The notes under the pieces are model-generated. The model searched no databases. It was not told the origin of the DNA and was given only the letters and a program-made list of their open reading frames with translations. Positions 43,110-55,718 of a stretch of DNA of 64,000 nt are shown here, piece after piece. The stretch's first letter is position 1. Each line of letters opens with the position of its first letter. The stretch is from UBA1189 sp045612065. GTDB taxonomy: Bacteria > Bacteroidota > Bacteroidia > Bacteroidales > Bacteroidaceae. The translations under genes and the position numbers were made by a program. The DNA lies in contig JAZKYH010000001.1 in the NCBI GenBank assembly GCA_045612065.1, positions 61,374 to 125,373 on the forward strand, written 5' to 3'.

Positions 43110-44675
43110 ATGGTGCACAAATACGATTTTCTTGTCATCGGTTCAGGCTTGGCCGGCATGAGTTTTGCGCTAAAAGTGGCGCATCAGGGGAGGGTAGCCC
43201 TCATCTGCAAAGCCGGGCTCGAAGAAGCCAATACCTACTACGCCCAGGGAGGTATCGCCTCGGTGACCGACTTCGCGGTTGACAATTTTGAAAAGCACAT
43301 TGAGGACACCATGATAGCTGGTGACCACATCAGCGACCCCGCTGCTGTGGAGAAGGTGGTCAAGGGCGGTCCCGCACAGATAGAGGAGCTCATCCGTTGG
43401 GGTGTCGACTTCGACAAGAACGAGAAAGGAGACTTTGATCTCCACAAGGAGGGCGGCCACTCGGAATTCCGCATCCTGCATCACAAGGACAATACAGGTG
43501 CCGAGATACAGACTTCGCTCATTGAGGCTGTCAAGGCACATCCCAATATCTCTATTTTTACCAACCACTTCGCGGTAGAGATTATCACCCAACATCACAT
43601 GGGCATCATCGTCACACGCTACGCCTCGGGCATCCGTTGCTATGGTGCGTACGTGCTCAATGAGGAGACGGGTGTGGTCGACACTTTCCTCTCCAAGGTT
43701 ACCGTGATGGCTACAGGAGGCTGCGAGGCTGTGTATCGCCAAACGACCAATCCTCTCGTTGCTACGGGTGACGGCATAGCCATGGTATACCGTGCCAAGG
43801 GAGCTGTCAAGGATATGGAGTTCATTCAGTTCCATCCTACGGCGCTCTTTAATCCCGGCAGCCGCCCCTCATACCTCATCACTGAGGCTATGCGTGGCTA
43901 TGGAGGTGTGTTGCGCACTAAGGACGGCAAGGAGTTTATGCACAAGTATGATTCGCGCCTCTCGCTTGCTCCGCGTGATATCGTGGCTCGTGCTATCGAC
44001 AATGAGATGAAGCTTCGTGGTGACGAGTATGTATATCTCGATGTTACTCATAAAGATCCCGAGGAGACCAAAGCACATTTCCCCAACATCTACAAGAAAT
44101 GCCTCTCCATTGGTGTCGATATCACTAAAGACTATATCCCTGTAGCTCCTGCGGCGCACTATCTTTGCGGTGGTATCGCCGTAGACCTCGACGGACAGAG
44201 CAGTATACGCCGTCTCTATGCCATCGGTGAGTGCTCATGCACAGGTTTGCATGGTGGTAACCGCCTTGCTTCCAACTCGCTCCTCGAGGCTGTCGTTTAT
44301 GCCGATGCGGCCGCTAAGCATGCATTGGGTGTCATTGAGCGCTACGACTATAATGAGGATATTCCCGAGTGGAATGACGAGGGTACCATCTCGACCGAGG
44401 AGCGCGTGCTTATTACCCAGAGCATGAAGGAGGTAAACCAGATTATGGAGGCTTATGTAGGTATCGTGCGCAGTAATACGCGCCTTAAGCGTGCGTGGAA
44501 CCGCCTGGACATCCTTTATGAGGAGACCGAAGCCCTCTTCAAGCGTAGCAAGGCCACTCGTGAGCTGTGCGAGTTGCGTAACATGATTAATGTGGGCTAT
44601 CTCATTACTCGCCAAGCCATGGAACGCAAGGAGAGCCGAGGCTTGCACTACACCATCGACTACCCGAAAAAGTAG
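43110..44675 (+). CDS. nadB: L-aspartate oxidase
   Basis: The 521-residue flavoprotein oxidises L-aspartate to iminoaspartate, the first step of de novo NAD synthesis, acting with NadA in the cytoplasm. The FAD-binding motif is at the N-terminus (IGSGLAGMSFALK, residues 10-22). The succinate dehydrogenase/fumarate reductase family layout follows, with GGIASVTDF, a Arg/His-rich active region (FHPTALFNPGSRP) and IGECSCTGLHGGNRLASNSL near residue 370. Length agrees with the family. The promoter at 43050 serves it. It is the first core gene right of the prophage. Confidence 0.96.
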   Translation: MVHKYDFLVIGSGLAGMSFALKVAHQGRVALICKAGLEEANTYYAQGGIASVTDFAVDNFEKHIEDTMIAGDHISDPAAVEKVVKGGPAQIEELIRWGVDFDKNEKGDFDLHKEGGHSEFRILHHKDNTGAEIQTSLIEAVKAHPNISIFTNHFAVEIITQHHMGIIVTRYASGIRCYGAYVLNEETGVVDTFLSKVTVMATGGCEAVYRQTTNPLVATGDGIAMVYRAKGAVKDMEFIQFHPTALFNPGSRPSYLITEAMRGYGGVLRTKDGKEFMHKYDSRLSLAPRDIVARAIDNEMKLRGDEYVYLDVTHKDPEETKAHFPNIYKKCLSIGVDITKDYIPVAPAAHYLCGGIAVDLDGQSSIRRLYAIGECSCTGLHGGNRLASNSLLEAVVYADAAAKHALGVIERYDYNEDIPEWNDEGTISTEERVLITQSMKEVNQIMEAYVGIVRSNTRLKRAWNRLDILYEETEALFKRSKATRELCELRNMINVGYLITRQAMERKESRGLHYTIDYPKK

Positions 44676-44733
44676 TTTGTACTATGAATGAAGAATTTTG
44701 GATAACAATAACATTAACAAAACAAACAGTTAA

Positions 44734-46011
44734 ATGAAACGAATCTTACTATTGACAATCTCCGTAATGATGCTGGGCATTTCCGCAGCATCGGCTCAGG
44801 AAGAAGATCTTGGAATGGATTTCAATCGTGGCTGGTATGTGGGCGCTCAGGCTGGTTTGCCTATGGCCGAAGCCGATTTTAGCTCGTTCGGAGCTGACAA
44901 GTTCCGCTTGGGATGGAACTTCGGCATCCATGGTGGCTATCGATTCACTCCTACATGGTCGCTTGAGGTGACGGGTAACTGGGGACAGCAGTTCCTTGCT
45001 GAGCAGGCATGCTGCAATGAACGCGATTTCTTCCTCGGTACTGACCATAACCGTTATCGTGAGGGGTATACGCTTCCCTCTGGTATGTCGGGTTGGTACT
45101 ACAGGGATCTGAAGAGCCGCACTACTGTGCAGCGCTACGGCATGCAGGTGAATATGAACATCCTCGGTTTCTTCAAGCGTACTAAGGAGGGACCTTGGCG
45201 TGTTGAAGTGGCTCCCGCTGTCTATGCTGCCGTTACAAGTTCGGACCTTATGACCAAGGCCGACAAGACTCCCGTGGCCAACAATCTCCGCGAGGTACAC
45301 TTGGGCTATGGTGGACAGGCACAGGTGTCGTATGCCATTGCTAAGAACATGAATATAGGTATATATGGCGGTTTCACCCACTTCACGGGCGACCCCATGG
45401 ACGGTATGCCTGAGTTGCATACTACAAACTACGTCATTGATGCCGGTGTGAAATTCTCCTTTGCATTTGGTAAGAAGAGAAAGCCCGTCGTGATTGATCC
45501 TGCAGCTCTTGCCTTGGCTGACTCTTTGGCTCTTGTCGGGGACTCAACTATGGTGGAGGCGCTTCCCATCGATTCTGTTATCGTAGATTCTCTCGCAGCA
45601 GATTCTTTGTCCTCTGTAGAGGCTGCTCCGGTTGAAGAGGCTTCGCAGGAGGGAGAGAGCTCCTCTGATACGAACGCTCAATTGGCGTCAACTTCAGACT
45701 TCCCTGTCATCTACTTCTCGTTCAACAGCATCTGGATTGAATGGAGTGAACGTGACAAGGTGGAGAAGATTGCCGAGAAGCTGAAAGCCGACGAGTCAGT
45801 CCGTGTCCGTATTATCGGTTGGGGCGATGAGGTTGGTGGTGTTGAGGCCAACAAGCGTGTGTCGTTGCAGCGTGCCGAAACCGTGAAGCGTGTGCTGGGA
45901 CAATCGGGTATTTCTGCCGATCGTATTGAAGCCATGGGCGGAGGTATCAACTATGATGCTCCTAACCGAAAGGAAGCCCGTAACGCGACCACCTTTGAAA
46001 TCATCAAATAA
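44734..46011 (+). CDS. OmpA-family outer membrane protein
   Basis: The 425-residue protein has a cleavable signal peptide (MKRILLLTISVMMLGISAASA), a beta-barrel-like part (about residues 22-245, many aromatic-ended strands), a Ser/Ala/Asp-rich linker and a C-terminal OmpA-like peptidoglycan-binding domain (about residues 320-425). In that domain RVRIIGWGDEVGGVEANKRV and AETVKRVLGQSGISADRIEA carry the family layout, with Asp and Arg contacts. It anchors the outer membrane to peptidoglycan. It lies 47 bases before the giant lipoprotein and may share expression with it. Confidence 0.85.
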   Translation: MKRILLLTISVMMLGISAASAQEEDLGMDFNRGWYVGAQAGLPMAEADFSSFGADKFRLGWNFGIHGGYRFTPTWSLEVTGNWGQQFLAEQACCNERDFFLGTDHNRYREGYTLPSGMSGWYYRDLKSRTTVQRYGMQVNMNILGFFKRTKEGPWRVEVAPAVYAAVTSSDLMTKADKTPVANNLREVHLGYGGQAQVSYAIAKNMNIGIYGGFTHFTGDPMDGMPELHTTNYVIDAGVKFSFAFGKKRKPVVIDPAALALADSLALVGDSTMVEALPIDSVIVDSLAADSLSSVEAAPVEEASQEGESSSDTNAQLASTSDFPVIYFSFNSIWIEWSERDKVEKIAEKLKADESVRVRIIGWGDEVGGVEANKRVSLQRAETVKRVLGQSGISADRIEAMGGGINYDAPNRKEARNATTFEIIK

Positions 46012-46058
46012 TGTGAATACTCCTATTTATATATAGATAACACTAAAAAATTACCAAT

Positions 46059-49000
46059 ATGATTAAGAAAAGTTTTTGTATTTTGGCTACTGCTGTAGCG
46101 ATGCTCTTTACTTCTTGCGAGAAGTATGACCATGCCATTGGCGACCTCCAGGACCGTCTCGATAAGACTGAGGATTCTGTTCTGCCTACCATCAATGAGC
46201 AGATTACCGACATCAACACTTCGGTTGAGGATTTGGAGGCTGTAGATACCGAGCTCAACACTCTTATTGATAACCTTGAGGCCGAAGCTGCTGACCTCCA
46301 GAGCCAGCTCGATGCCAACGCTGATACCGATGCAGCCACTAAGGAGGCTTTGGAAAATGAGATTGCTGAAATCAAGGCTCTCATCGCAGCATTGCAGGAG
46401 AAGGATGCTGAGTTTGACCAACAGCTTGCTGACCTCCAGGCTTATGTTGACAGCGAGATTACAGCAACAGAGGATTGGGCAGAGGCTACCTTTGCAACAT
46501 TGACGCAGTATGCAGAGATGCAGGAGGATATTGCTGAGCTTGCGGCTCTTATCGAGACCTATAAAGCTGAGCTTACCGAAGGCTATACCAAAGCCATCGA
46601 AGAGGCTATTACAAAGAGTGAGGCTTCTATGAAGTCATGGGTGAACGAGACTCTCGCCGAGGGTTACTATGACATTGCTGCTATCGATGCAAAGTTGGCT
46701 GCCCTTGATGCTAAGTTTACTGATGCTGATGCAGAACTCACCAAGCAGCTTGCTGCCCAGGAGGCTGCTCTTGAGCAGGCTAAGAAGGACCTCACTGCTG
46801 CCTACGAGAAGGTCATCACTGAGGCTATCGAGACAAACAACGGTATCATCAATGCTGCCATTGCTGAGGCTGTAGAGGATGCTCTTGATAAGGTGGATGC
46901 CAAGTTGGCCGTGATTGATAATACTATCGCTGCTATCCAGAAAGAAATCGAGGGTATCAAGAGCGATATTGCCGATATCGAGGAGCAGATAACTGCTATC
47001 AATGGTTCGCTCGAAGATTTGAAGGCTGTAGATGTTGAGTTGAACCGACTCATCGACGCTCTTGAGGCTGAGACTGCTGACCTCCAGAGCCAGCTCGAGG
47101 CTAATGCTACTGCTGATGCTGCTACAAAGAAGGAGCTTCAGGATGAGATTAAAGCTCTCAATGCGCTCATTGTAGCTTTGCAGGAGAAAGATGCTGCGCT
47201 TGACAAGCAGATTGCTGACCTTCAGACTTATGTGGATAGCGAGATTACCGCTACAGAGGACTGGGCTAATGCAACCTTTGCAACCTTGACACAATATACA
47301 GAGGTACAGAACCAAATCGCTGGCATCAATGCGCTCATCGAGGCTTACAAGAAGGAGTTCGACGAAGCCAAGGCTGAGGCTATTGAGGAGATAACCAAGG
47401 CTGTCAAGGATGCAATCGCAGCCAGTGAAGCTGGTATGATGCTTTGGGTGAATGAGACTCTTGCTGCCGGTTACTACGATATCGCTGAGATTGACGCTAT
47501 GCTTGCAGCTCTTGAGACTAAACTTACTGATGCAGATGAAAACCTCGCAGAGCGTATCGAGGCTCAGAAGACTGCGCTTGAACAGGCTAAGGCTGACCTC
47601 ACTGCCGCCTACGAAAAGGCTATCAAGGATGCTATCGAGGCCAACAATGGCGAGATTAGCAAGGAGATTGCTGACGCAGTGAAGGCTGCACAGGATGCTT
47701 TGCAGAGCCAGATTGATGCTATCAGTGCAGAGGTAGAGGCTATCAAGGCAGATATCACTCTCATCAAGGATGCCATTGCATCAATCAATACTCAGATTAC
47801 AGGTATCAACGCTTCTATCGTTGATCTTGAGAAAGTAGATGCTGAACTTCAGGCTCTCATTACAAACCTTGAGGCTGAGGCTGCTGACCTCCAGAGCCAG
47901 CTCGATGCCAATGCAGCAGCTGATGCTACTACCAAGAAGGAGCTCCAAGATGAGATTACTGTTCTCAATGCTCTCATTGTAGCTCTGCAGGAGAAAGATG
48001 CTGAGCTTGACAAGCAGATTGCTGACCTCCAGGCTTATGTTGATGGCGAGATTACCGCTACAGAGGACTGGGCTAATGCAACCTTTGCAACATTGGCGCA
48101 ATACGTAGAGATGCAGAAGGAGATTGCTGACATCTATGCTCTCATCGAGGCTTACAAGAAGGAATTTAATGAAGCCAAAGCTGAGGCCATCGAGGAGATA
48201 ACCAAGGCTGTCAAGGATGCAATTGCAGCCAGTGAAGCTGGTATGATGCTTTGGGTGAATGAGACTCTTGCAGCCGGTTACTACGATATCACTGCGATTG
48301 ATGGTATGCTTGCTGCTCTTGAGAGCAAACTTACCGATGCTGATGATGACCTTGCAGAGCGTATCGAGGCTCAGCAAGTAGCACTTGAGCAGGCTAAGGA
48401 TGCCCTCACTGCTGCCTACGAAAAGGCTATCAAGGATGCTATCGAGACCAACAATGGTGAGATTAGCAAGGAAATTGCAGATGCAGTAAAGGCTGCACAG
48501 GATGCTTTGCAGAGCCAGATTGATGCTATCAGTGCAGAAATTGATGCTATTAAGGCAGACATTACTCTTATCAAGGATGCAATTGCATCAATCAATACTC
48601 AGATTACAGGTATCAATGCATCAATTGCTAACCTTGAGTCTGTAGATGTCGCTCTCCAGGCACTCATTGACAATCTTACCTCTAAGGCTGCTGACTTGCA
48701 GACAAAGCTCGATGCTAATACTGCAGCTGACGCCACTGTTAAGGCTGAACTTCAGGCAGAGATCGACAATATCAAGGCCCTCGTTGCTGCTCTCCAGACT
48801 AAGGATGTGGAGCTTGCTCAGCAGATTGCTGACCTTAGAACGTATGTTGATAGTGAAATCTCTGCTACTGAGGATTGGGCAAACGCAACCTTTGCAACCT
48901 TGACTCAATATGCTGACATGCAGACTGAAATCGCTGGTCTCAAGACTCTCATAGATACTTACAAGACCGATATTACAACAGCTTACACTAACGCTATCGA

Positions 49001-49751
49001 GGCAGCTATCTCAGCAAGCGAGAACTCTATGAAGACGTGGGTGAACGAGCTCCTTGCCGATGGCTACTACAGCATCGCCGAGATTGATGCTAAGCTTGTA
49101 ACTCTTAAGTCTGAATTGGCTAATGCAGATGTTGATCTTGCAGGGCAGATTGAGACGCAAGCAGAGGCCCTTACACAGGCAAAGACGGATTTGACTACAG
49201 CATACAAGGCTGCTATCGAGCAGGCTATCAATGATTATGACGGTGTGATTACTCAGACTGTTGCAGATGCTGTAGATGCTGCTACTGCTACAATTGAGGG
49301 CAAGCTTACTGTAATTGACGGAAAGATTGCTGACATCAATGATGCTCTCACTGAATTGCAGGAGAATTTTGCTAACCGTATCCAGAGCTTCAAGTTCTTG
49401 CCTCAGTATGCTGACGGTAAGGTGAAGATGGCTTCTGACAAAACAGTGGTGCTTGATTTCTTGGTTTCTCCCAAACATATTTTGAATCTTATAACTAAGA
49501 ACAATATCTCTGCTTGCGCTCGTCTCACAGCTGATCCTAGTACTCGTGCTGCATCACCTGAAATTTCTCTTGAGGTAGTACTTGCTTCTATGGATACTGA
49601 TACTGGTGAGCTCTCTGTGAAGGTGAAGGATTCTTCAGCAGCTCTTCCTGCTGAGTTCTGGAGCGGTGCCAAGGAGGCTATCATCTATGTAAGAATCTCT
49701 GATGGAAACAATGATGTAGTATCTGACGTCATTCCCATGGTTGGCCTTTAA
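46059..49751 (+). CDS. Giant repetitive coiled-coil lipoprotein
   Basis: The 1230-residue protein begins with a lipoprotein signal peptide and lipobox (AMLFTSCEK, Cys at about residue 20). Almost all the rest is Ala/Glu/Lys/Asp-rich helix of coiled-coil type. Four long units of about 262-269 residues repeat (ADLQSQL/ADLQTKL anchor). Phrases such as EITATEDWANATFATLTQY and AIAASEAGMMLWVNETLAAG recur. A C-terminal globular part follows (about residues 1120-1230). It is probably anchored in the outer membrane by its lipid and extends as a long rod. Precise role is unknown; adhesion or envelope spacing is possible. Confidence 0.8.
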   Translation: MIKKSFCILATAVAMLFTSCEKYDHAIGDLQDRLDKTEDSVLPTINEQITDINTSVEDLEAVDTELNTLIDNLEAEAADLQSQLDANADTDAATKEALENEIAEIKALIAALQEKDAEFDQQLADLQAYVDSEITATEDWAEATFATLTQYAEMQEDIAELAALIETYKAELTEGYTKAIEEAITKSEASMKSWVNETLAEGYYDIAAIDAKLAALDAKFTDADAELTKQLAAQEAALEQAKKDLTAAYEKVITEAIETNNGIINAAIAEAVEDALDKVDAKLAVIDNTIAAIQKEIEGIKSDIADIEEQITAINGSLEDLKAVDVELNRLIDALEAETADLQSQLEANATADAATKKELQDEIKALNALIVALQEKDAALDKQIADLQTYVDSEITATEDWANATFATLTQYTEVQNQIAGINALIEAYKKEFDEAKAEAIEEITKAVKDAIAASEAGMMLWVNETLAAGYYDIAEIDAMLAALETKLTDADENLAERIEAQKTALEQAKADLTAAYEKAIKDAIEANNGEISKEIADAVKAAQDALQSQIDAISAEVEAIKADITLIKDAIASINTQITGINASIVDLEKVDAELQALITNLEAEAADLQSQLDANAAADATTKKELQDEITVLNALIVALQEKDAELDKQIADLQAYVDGEITATEDWANATFATLAQYVEMQKEIADIYALIEAYKKEFNEAKAEAIEEITKAVKDAIAASEAGMMLWVNETLAAGYYDITAIDGMLAALESKLTDADDDLAERIEAQQVALEQAKDALTAAYEKAIKDAIETNNGEISKEIADAVKAAQDALQSQIDAISAEIDAIKADITLIKDAIASINTQITGINASIANLESVDVALQALIDNLTSKAADLQTKLDANTAADATVKAELQAEIDNIKALVAALQTKDVELAQQIADLRTYVDSEISATEDWANATFATLTQYADMQTEIAGLKTLIDTYKTDITTAYTNAIEAAISASENSMKTWVNELLADGYYSIAEIDAKLVTLKSELANADVDLAGQIETQAEALTQAKTDLTTAYKAAIEQAINDYDGVITQTVADAVDAATATIEGKLTVIDGKIADINDALTELQENFANRIQSFKFLPQYADGKVKMASDKTVVLDFLVSPKHILNLITKNNISACARLTADPSTRAASPEISLEVVLASMDTDTGELSVKVKDSSAALPAEFWSGAKEAIIYVRISDGNNDVVSDVIPMVGL
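46180..49350 (+). repeat. Four long direct repeats within the coiled-coil lipoprotein gene
   Basis: The anchor GACCTCCA or GACTTGCA at the ADLQ codons recurs at 46293, 47079, 47886 and 48693, i.e. intervals of 786, 807 and 807 bases. Units 2 and 3 are the closest pair, sharing long identical stretches, while units 1 and 4 are more divergent. Unit number could change by recombination. Confidence 0.85.
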
Positions 49752-49780
49752 TACGTAATATTAAAAGTTTGAATTAATGA

Positions 49781-49812
49781 AGAGGTTGCGCTAACAGGCG
49801 CAGCCTCTTTTT
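49781..49812 (+). terminator. Terminator after the coiled-coil lipoprotein
   Basis: AGAGGTTGCGC and GCGCAGCCTCT pair with one mismatch around TAACAG and are followed by TTTTT. It ends transcription of the OmpA-lipoprotein unit before murD. Confidence 0.85.
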
Positions 49813-49984
49813 CTTGTGGTAACATATAGATATTCTTGCCACGTTTCCGAATAGTGTTGAGATATTCCTGGTCTTGATATTAACTTTGGATCGTAAAACA
49901 AAAACTTTGTGCGAGATGGAATTTTGTCAATATTTTCGTATCTTCGCAGTTCATTAGTAAACAGATTTGTAAATAATAGATACA

Positions 49985-51319
49985 GTGGTGAAGAGAATTG
50001 TTGTTTTAGGTGGAGGCGAGAGCGGTGTGGGTGCTGCTATTCTGGCACAGAAGGAGGGTTTCGATGTGTTCCTCTCGGATATGTCGAAGATTAAGGAGCA
50101 CTATAGACAGATGCTCGAGGAATATCATATCGCATGGGAAGATGGGCAGCACACCGAGGAGCTCATCCTCAATGCCGACGAGGTGATCAAGAGCCCGGGC
50201 ATACCAGCCGAGGCACCCATGATGCGCAAGATTGCAGAGAAGGGTATCCCCGTGATCTCGGAAATTGAGTTTGCCGGACGCTACACCGACGCCAAGATGG
50301 TGTGTATCACGGGTAGTAATGGTAAGACGACCACCACATCGCTTATCTACCACATCTTCAAGAGCGCGGGCTATAACGTGGGGCTTGCGGGCAACATCGG
50401 GCAGAGCTTGGCCTATCAGGTGGCAACGTGTGACTATGACTACTACATCATCGAGCTCAGCAGTTTCCAACTCGACAATATGTATGAGTTCCGTGCCAAT
50501 ATCGCTATCTTGCTCAACATCACCCCCGATCACTTGGACCGCTACAACTACAACATGCAGGAGTATGTCGATGCCAAGTTCCGTATCTTGCAGAATCAGA
50601 CCGACGAAGATGCCTTTGTCTTCTGGAATGATGACCCCATCATCCAGCGTGAGCTGTCGAAGCATGGCATACATGCCAAGCTGTACCCCTTTGCTGAGGA
50701 CAAGCGTGAGGGCATGATGGCCTATACAGACTCGGATGAGCTCTACTTCGCTGCTCCCTATGCTTTCAATATGGAGCAGGAGGAATTGGCGCTCACGGGC
50801 AAGCACAACCTATACAACTCGATGGCGGCAGGTATCTCGGCATCACTCTCAGGTATTACTAAGGAAGTTATTCGCGAAGCCTTGGCAACCTTCAAGGGTG
50901 TGGAGCACCGTTTGGAGTATGTGGCGCGTGTGCGTGGTGTAGACTACATCAATGACTCGAAAGCCACGAACGTGAACAGCTGTTGGTATGCCCTGCAGAG
51001 CATGGCACAGAAGACCATCCTTATCCTTGGTGGGAAAGACAAGGGTAACGACTATACCGAGATTGCCGACCTCGTGCGCGAGAAGTGCGTGGGACTCATC
51101 TATATGGGTTTGCACAACGAGAAATTGCATGAGTTCTTCGACCCCTTCGGACTTCCCATAGCCGACGTGCAGAGCATGCAGGATGCTGTGGATGCAGCCT
51201 ACCGCATGGCACAAAAAGGCGAGGCTGTGCTGCTCAGTCCTTGCTGTGCAAGCTTCGACCTTTTCAAAAGCTACGAGGATCGCGGTGAGCAGTTCAAGCA
51301 ATGTGTAAGAAAACTGTAG
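49985..51319 (+). CDS. murD: UDP-N-acetylmuramoyl-L-alanine--D-glutamate ligase
   Basis: The 444-residue cytoplasmic enzyme adds D-glutamate to UDP-MurNAc-L-Ala with ATP in peptidoglycan synthesis. The ATP-binding motif is MVCITGSNGKTTTTSLIYHI near residue 108; further Mur motifs are HRLEYVARVRGVDYINDSKAT (as HRLEYVARV and DYINDSKAT). The N-terminal Rossmann-type glycine motif is VLGGGESGVG. The start is GTG, either 49985 or the next GTG at 49988. It is followed by a 146-base gap to lon and is separate from a large mur cluster here. Confidence 0.96.
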   Translation: MVKRIVVLGGGESGVGAAILAQKEGFDVFLSDMSKIKEHYRQMLEEYHIAWEDGQHTEELILNADEVIKSPGIPAEAPMMRKIAEKGIPVISEIEFAGRYTDAKMVCITGSNGKTTTTSLIYHIFKSAGYNVGLAGNIGQSLAYQVATCDYDYYIIELSSFQLDNMYEFRANIAILLNITPDHLDRYNYNMQEYVDAKFRILQNQTDEDAFVFWNDDPIIQRELSKHGIHAKLYPFAEDKREGMMAYTDSDELYFAAPYAFNMEQEELALTGKHNLYNSMAAGISASLSGITKEVIREALATFKGVEHRLEYVARVRGVDYINDSKATNVNSCWYALQSMAQKTILILGGKDKGNDYTEIADLVREKCVGLIYMGLHNEKLHEFFDPFGLPIADVQSMQDAVDAAYRMAQKGEAVLLSPCCASFDLFKSYEDRGEQFKQCVRKL

Positions 51320-51465
51320 TAATTTACAATTTGACAATTTATGAATTACTATTTATGGGGCGATTTTATAATCTTGTTTTAGTCCTTCATCGTTTTGATA
51401 AATAGTAAAATAACTGAATGGTAAATAAATTGTGAATAGTACATTTGTAAATAGTAATAGTCTTT

Positions 51466-53904
<2,439 letters not shown>

Positions 53905-53934
53905 CATGTGTTTAATCCATAAAAGAATAAGAGT

Positions 53935-55092
53935 ATGATTCCCGAAGAATTTAAGGACATGCGTCCATTTGAACCCGAAGAGTTACCCGCAGCATACGAT
54001 AGCTTGTTGGCTGACCCCATGTTCCGTGCCGTAGTGGGTATGGTGATGCCACAGATTCCTTCAGAGGCTTTGGCTCCTATGATGCATGGATGCAAGACCT
54101 TGTTGGATTTTCAACGAACCTTCTGCAAACCACTGCTCGAAGGGGTAGTGCAGAAGTGTACTACTGGGCTGACACATGACTTTGGTAAGCTTAATCCTAA
54201 TAAGGAGATAGAGAACTATACTTATATCTCCAACCATCGTGATATCGTGCTCGACTCGGGCTTGCTCGATTTGGTGCTTTTTGCCAATATGGGCCTTAAC
54301 ACTGCGGAGATTGCTATCGGCGATAACCTGCTCATCTATCCTTGGATAAAGACCCTTGTGCGCCTCAACCGTAGCTTCATTGTGACCCGCAAGGGGGGTA
54401 TCCGTGAGATGCTGCAGTCGAGCATACGCCTGTCATCCTACATGCACTACGTCATCAATGAGAAGAATGCGCCCGTATGGATTGCTCAGCGCGAGGGACG
54501 CTCAAAGGACTCTTCTGACCACACGCAGGAGAGCTTGCTGAAGATGTTTGCTATGGGTGGTGAGGGTACTCCTGCTGAACGTATCATTGGACTAAACCTG
54601 GCTCCGTTGGCTATCTCGTATGAGTATGACCCTTGCGACTGGCTCAAGGCAATGGAGTTCCAAATGAAGCGCGATAATCCAGAACACAAGAAATCACAGG
54701 CCGACGATCTCGCCAATATGAAGACGGGAATCTTCGGTTATAAGGGTCGTGTACATTATCAGGTGGCCGAATGTATGAATGACTTCATTGCTGCACTGCC
54801 TGCGGACATGCCAAAGAATGACTTCTACGCAGCCATCGCACAGGAAATAGATCGACGCATCTATAGCAATTACCGATTGTATCCTGGTAACTTCGTGGCC
54901 ATAGACCTGCTGCAGGGTGGCAATGCTTATGCTGATCGTTACACCGCAGAGGAACGCGCTACCTTTGAGGCCTACGTAGCAGGACAGCTGCAGAAAATTG
55001 ATATGCCTGGTAAGGATGAGGCATTCCTCCGTACCAAAATACTGGAGATGTATGCTAACCCTGCATTGAACCAGCTGGCAACTATCGGCTAA
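53935..55092 (+). CDS. 1-acylglycerol-3-phosphate acyltransferase-like protein
   Basis: The 385-residue protein has the acyltransferase HX4D motif as NHRDIVLD near residue 98, followed by the region with KTLVRLNRSFIVTRKGG and a binding motif WIAQREGRSKD. It is longer than bacterial PlsC (about 240) and lacks strong membrane segments. It probably transfers acyl chains in lipid synthesis at the membrane surface. It ends with TAA sharing one base with the start of the next gene, so they are coupled. Confidence 0.8.
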   Translation: MIPEEFKDMRPFEPEELPAAYDSLLADPMFRAVVGMVMPQIPSEALAPMMHGCKTLLDFQRTFCKPLLEGVVQKCTTGLTHDFGKLNPNKEIENYTYISNHRDIVLDSGLLDLVLFANMGLNTAEIAIGDNLLIYPWIKTLVRLNRSFIVTRKGGIREMLQSSIRLSSYMHYVINEKNAPVWIAQREGRSKDSSDHTQESLLKMFAMGGEGTPAERIIGLNLAPLAISYEYDPCDWLKAMEFQMKRDNPEHKKSQADDLANMKTGIFGYKGRVHYQVAECMNDFIAALPADMPKNDFYAAIAQEIDRRIYSNYRLYPGNFVAIDLLQGGNAYADRYTAEERATFEAYVAGQLQKIDMPGKDEAFLRTKILEMYANPALNQLATIG

Positions 55093-55718
55093 TGAAAAGG
55101 CTACTTATATTACTCCCCATCCTTGCTCTGCTTTGCTGTTGTGAGGGTGGGGACAATTACCGATACCCTTCGGTACTTACTGACTATGCCTGTTTGGCAA
55201 CAGATGCTGATGGCCTCCCTGAGGAGCTCGTACTCGACAATGGAGATTCTTATCTTGTGGCGTTGGCTGGCGAACAGAGTGGACGTCACTATATTCCCGA
55301 CACTACGTATCGCGTTATCAGTATGTATGAACTGGAGGATGATGGTGTGGCGCGAATTTATTCCGTGTCGCCGATATTTTCTCCTGTTCCCACTCCGCTA
55401 CGTCTTGGAGAGACTTTGCGGCAAGATTCGGTTTATCTGCAGAGTTGTTGGCTGTCGGGCGGTTACCTGAACATGGTCATAGAGGTAAAGGCGCTGAATG
55501 GGCAGCATCATGTCGGCTTTGTGGATACCACACCCCAGGGAATGCCGGGGAAGGAATTTACATTATATCATGACGCGTGCGGCGATATCGAGTCGTACCG
55601 TCAGAAGCTTCACGCTTCCATCCCTCTCATGCCTTTTAATCTGGTGAGAGGGGATACCGTTCGCTTTGTTGTTAATCTGTACGAAAAGGGGATTACTCAG
55701 TTGGAGTTTGCGATGTAG
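55092..55718 (+). CDS. NigD-like lipoprotein
   Basis: The 208-residue protein starts with a lipoprotein signal (MKRLLILLPILALLCCCEGG, lipid Cys near residue 15-17). It has a NigD-like layout: VLTDYACLATDADGLPEELV, then a beta-rich body. NigD-like proteins are Bacteroidetes cell-surface or periplasmic lipoproteins of unclear role. It begins in the last base of the acyltransferase stop and its end overlaps the convergent M23 gene by 26 bases. Confidence 0.75.
   Translation: MKRLLILLPILALLCCCEGGDNYRYPSVLTDYACLATDADGLPEELVLDNGDSYLVALAGEQSGRHYIPDTTYRVISMYELEDDGVARIYSVSPIFSPVPTPLRLGETLRQDSVYLQSCWLSGGYLNMVIEVKALNGQHHVGFVDTTPQGMPGKEFTLYHDACGDIESYRQKLHASIPLMPFNLVRGDTVRFVVNLYEKGITQLEFAM

Noticed and set aside
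46059..49751. The repetitive coiled-coil protein as a phage tape measure protein
   Set aside because: It has a lipoprotein signal peptide and lies among chromosomal genes with its own terminator.
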